Shown piece by piece: positions 61,614-64,000 of a DNA stretch of 64,000 nucleotides. A program made the position numbers and the translations under genes. How positions within the stretch are numbered: the stretch's first letter is position 1; each line of letters begins with the position of its first letter. The notes beneath the pieces were generated by a model. It did not search any database and was not told where the DNA came from. It saw nothing but the letters and a program-made list of their open reading frames with translations. The DNA comes from Camarhynchus parvulus (taxonomy: Eukaryota > Chordata > Aves > Passeriformes > Thraupidae): NCBI RefSeq assembly GCF_901933205.1, contig NC_044572.1:59678965-59742964 (forward strand). Direction: 5' to 3'.

Positions 61614-63878
61614 CAGTGTTGATTTTTAACTTGTTTGAAATGTCCATTCTTATGTAGTGTAGCTTGAAAGGAGATTAAATGAAGAATGTCTTTTGCTTTC
61701 CAATTATTAGCTGAAAACACAGCTTTTTATTTTTGTCTGTAATAATAATGACATTGTAGTAATATGCTCAGCTATCTTGAAATTTTCAGTTACTATGAAA
61801 ACATTATACTTGCACTGATGGGAGTTGTTCTACTCATCTTGTTTTCTACTATTATTTTTCCTGTAATTTAGCTTGATTGATCAAGTTAAATTAGTTGGAA
61901 TTGGAATGTTATTTCATGCCAGTACTATTCTCTGTGAGCTTTCAGTGAGTTTCTGGGCACAGAAATGCTGTGTTTATATTCTGTGTTGCTCAGATTTAAC
62001 TCTTCAAAAATTTGCATCCGCATCTATTTTAGACAGATAAGGTCAAATGAATCTAGCTAGCATAGCGCTTTAGGAAATCACTGTCCCTCAAATGTCCATT
62101 GTGCTTCCATGCCCAAGACTGCTTCCACAGCAGAGAAACCAGTTAAAGCATTGGGATGCATACGTTTACACCATGGCATGAAGCCTACACACTTCCTTCT
62201 GCAGTCCAGAACAAGCCACCATACTAAAGCCACGCAGGCAAGAGCATACATTCACTTCTGCTTGTACCCACTACCAAAAAGCTGGAATGGTAATGTCCTG
62301 GATGACTACAACAGTTAACAGAAAAAGAACGTGTTGACTTTTCTCATCCTCTCTTCATTTAGTGTGTGTAATGTCATGGCAAACGGGTGTCATTAAGTAA
62401 AACCAAACACATTTTTAGTTAGTGGTGCCTGGTGCATGTAATTTGTCCCACCCTCCCCTGTTTCTGGTCAGAATTCAGAGCTGCTAATTTCCTTAGCAGA
62501 ATGAAAGAAAATTAGTAGATAACATGTCTAAGAGTAGCAGGTAACTTCTGAGAATTTATGGATCTACAGATTCTTTGCCATTTTTATGTGCTGCAAGTTA
62601 TGAAGGTTGAATCAAGTTTGCTTTGGATGGTGCCTTCTTTGAAGGTTTCTGTAAAGACTTGGCTTGTTAAAGTTTTATTTTAGTGGTAATAAGGCCAGTT
62701 TGATGTTACTAGATGAAAGTGAGTCAGAAAGGCTTGAATAAAAAATACATAGAAATGACTGTACCTCAAAAATGACGTACAGAGCCACTATTTACCTGTT
62801 TGTGTACCCACGTAGTATTCCTGGTAATTCCATATTCTGTGAATTAATGCAGCACAATAACTTCGTTCATTTTGCAACTGTGCCAATATGGCATTGTACA
62901 CTGGCATAATAAAGTTGTCTGATGTTGCTACTTAGATATCAAAGGAAAATCAAGATGTTTCATCAAGAGGCATCCATAAATTCTTGCTCTTACTGAACTG
63001 GCTCTTATTAATACATTGAAGGTGATGAGAGAATTCTTTTGAAATGTTATGATTAGTGAGGAAAAGAAATTTTTAGAAGACAACTTCTCTGTTGCAGATA
63101 GCTGCTTGCATAAAGGAGCTACTGAAGACAGTAAAATTCCAAACAGTTTTGATTAGGAGATATAATCTATTGCTTGTTTTGCTTTTGATTTAGAGTCTGA
63201 TGAGGCTGGGTGGGAGGCAGACATCTTGTCACTCCTGTGGGATTTTTTTCACTTTATTTTCATTCATACCTCAGCTCAAGTATGTAAGTAATTTTGGCAG
63301 GTGGGAGCATTGGTGGACTGACTAGTCAGGTGACTCTTCAAAGCTGAAACTGGAAGGCAAATGACAAAGACCAGAGAATTTGTGCATCCATCTCCCAGGC
63401 TGTCATGAGATGATGCTGCCAGCAGCTTTATCCATAGTGAGTTTCTGATAACTCTTCTACAAGGTGAGGCAAGATCTTGTTTCTTCTGGCTGCTGGTCCA
63501 ATTCTGTGTAGGAAAAAATTGCTGCCAATTGTCCAGCAAAACCTAACCAAGGCACTGTACACAGGGATCTTTGGAAAGGGAGTAATGTCTTGGAAGTGAC
63601 CAGTGGTAGCTCTACCTCATCTCTCTAACCACTTTTCTGTGTATTCAAAGAAGACAAGACTGATAGTCATGGCATGGCCTGGTCCATAGGTAAAATGCTT
63701 CTGGGGGAACAGTTTGTAGGCTAGTAATACATGATATTTTCTTGTGACAGGACTTTATTAACAAGTATGTACTAAATGCTAGAAAGTCAGAGAACCTGGA
63801 ATAGATGGAACAGAGTAAGCTGTTGCTGTGTAAATTAAATTTAGCTCATTCTAGTTGTTTTGAGTGTGGTCAAATGGA

Positions 63879-63912
63879 TTAAACTCCATGTAATAAATTT
63901 AATGGAGTTTAA
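63879..63912. repeat. Perfect 11-bp inverted repeat
   Basis: ttaaactccat at 63879-63889 and atggagtttaa at 63902-63912 form an exact stem with a 12-nt loop. Function unknown; it could be chance or the end of a small DNA transposon. Confidence 0.85.
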
Positions 63913-64000
63913 CCCGTGAAAATAAATCTCACCAACACATTTTGGAAATGAAGAATAAAATGGCATTATGGGGTATAAGTAGAGGAGCATAATTTTCTGT

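Larger units (their letters stand above)
53134..64000 (+). other. DCDC2 intron 8, partial
   Basis: The expected acidic C-terminal exon(s) of DCDC2 were not found up to the window end, so the intron is at least 10.9 kb. It holds two CR1 fragments and a possible LTR fragment, with the rest unrecognised. Small direct and inverted repeats are listed separately. Confidence 0.6.

Overview
The window looks like an avian nuclear chromosome, most likely a songbird. The background is AT-rich and intron-rich, with two sharp CpG islands. At least seven CR1 (chicken-repeat LINE) 3' tails are present, plus several LTRs of endogenous retroviruses that resemble passerine families. The species call is inference from repeats and synteny, since no alignment could be run.

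Two protein-coding genes are present, in divergent (head-to-head) orientation. On the minus strand, 7222 down to 2312, are the first seven coding exons of MRS2, the mitochondrial inner-membrane magnesium channel; the exons for its membrane helices and GMN motif were not found and probably lie left of base 1. On the plus strand, 14961 to 53133, are the first eight coding exons of DCDC2, a doublecortin-domain, microtubule-binding ciliary protein; its acidic C-terminal exons probably lie right of base 64000. MRS2 and DCDC2 are also neighbours in human 6p22, which supports both calls. All splice junctions read by eye have GT/AG ends, and the codon phases add up without a break.

Layout: 1-2311 MRS2 intron 7, nothing recognised; 2312-7222 MRS2 exons 7 to 1; 6840-7400 MRS2 CpG island; 7625-8550 ERV LTR sequence in the MRS2 orientation; 8551-14300 intergenic, with another LTR at 11162-11545; 14300-15270 DCDC2 CpG island; 14961-39530 DCDC2 exons 1-7, with CR1 copies and a locally duplicated segment in intron 2; 39531-53032 intron 7 (13.5 kb) with CR1, a broken retroviral integrase and a poly-A retroinsertion with target-site duplication; 53033-53133 exon 8; 53134-64000 intron 8 with CR1 and LTR fragments.

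No prokaryote-type system, CRISPR array, rRNA or tRNA gene was seen. The observations most worth checking are a possible in-frame 18/15-nt microexon between the two DCX domains (27543-27560), a possible intronic poly(A) site just after DCDC2 exon 8 (53149-53156), the LTR directly upstream of MRS2, the poly-A insertion at 48402-48516 (uncommon in CR1-dominated bird genomes), and the fossil integrase at about 41060-41770. The two genes are not known to share a pathway; their adjacency is conserved synteny.
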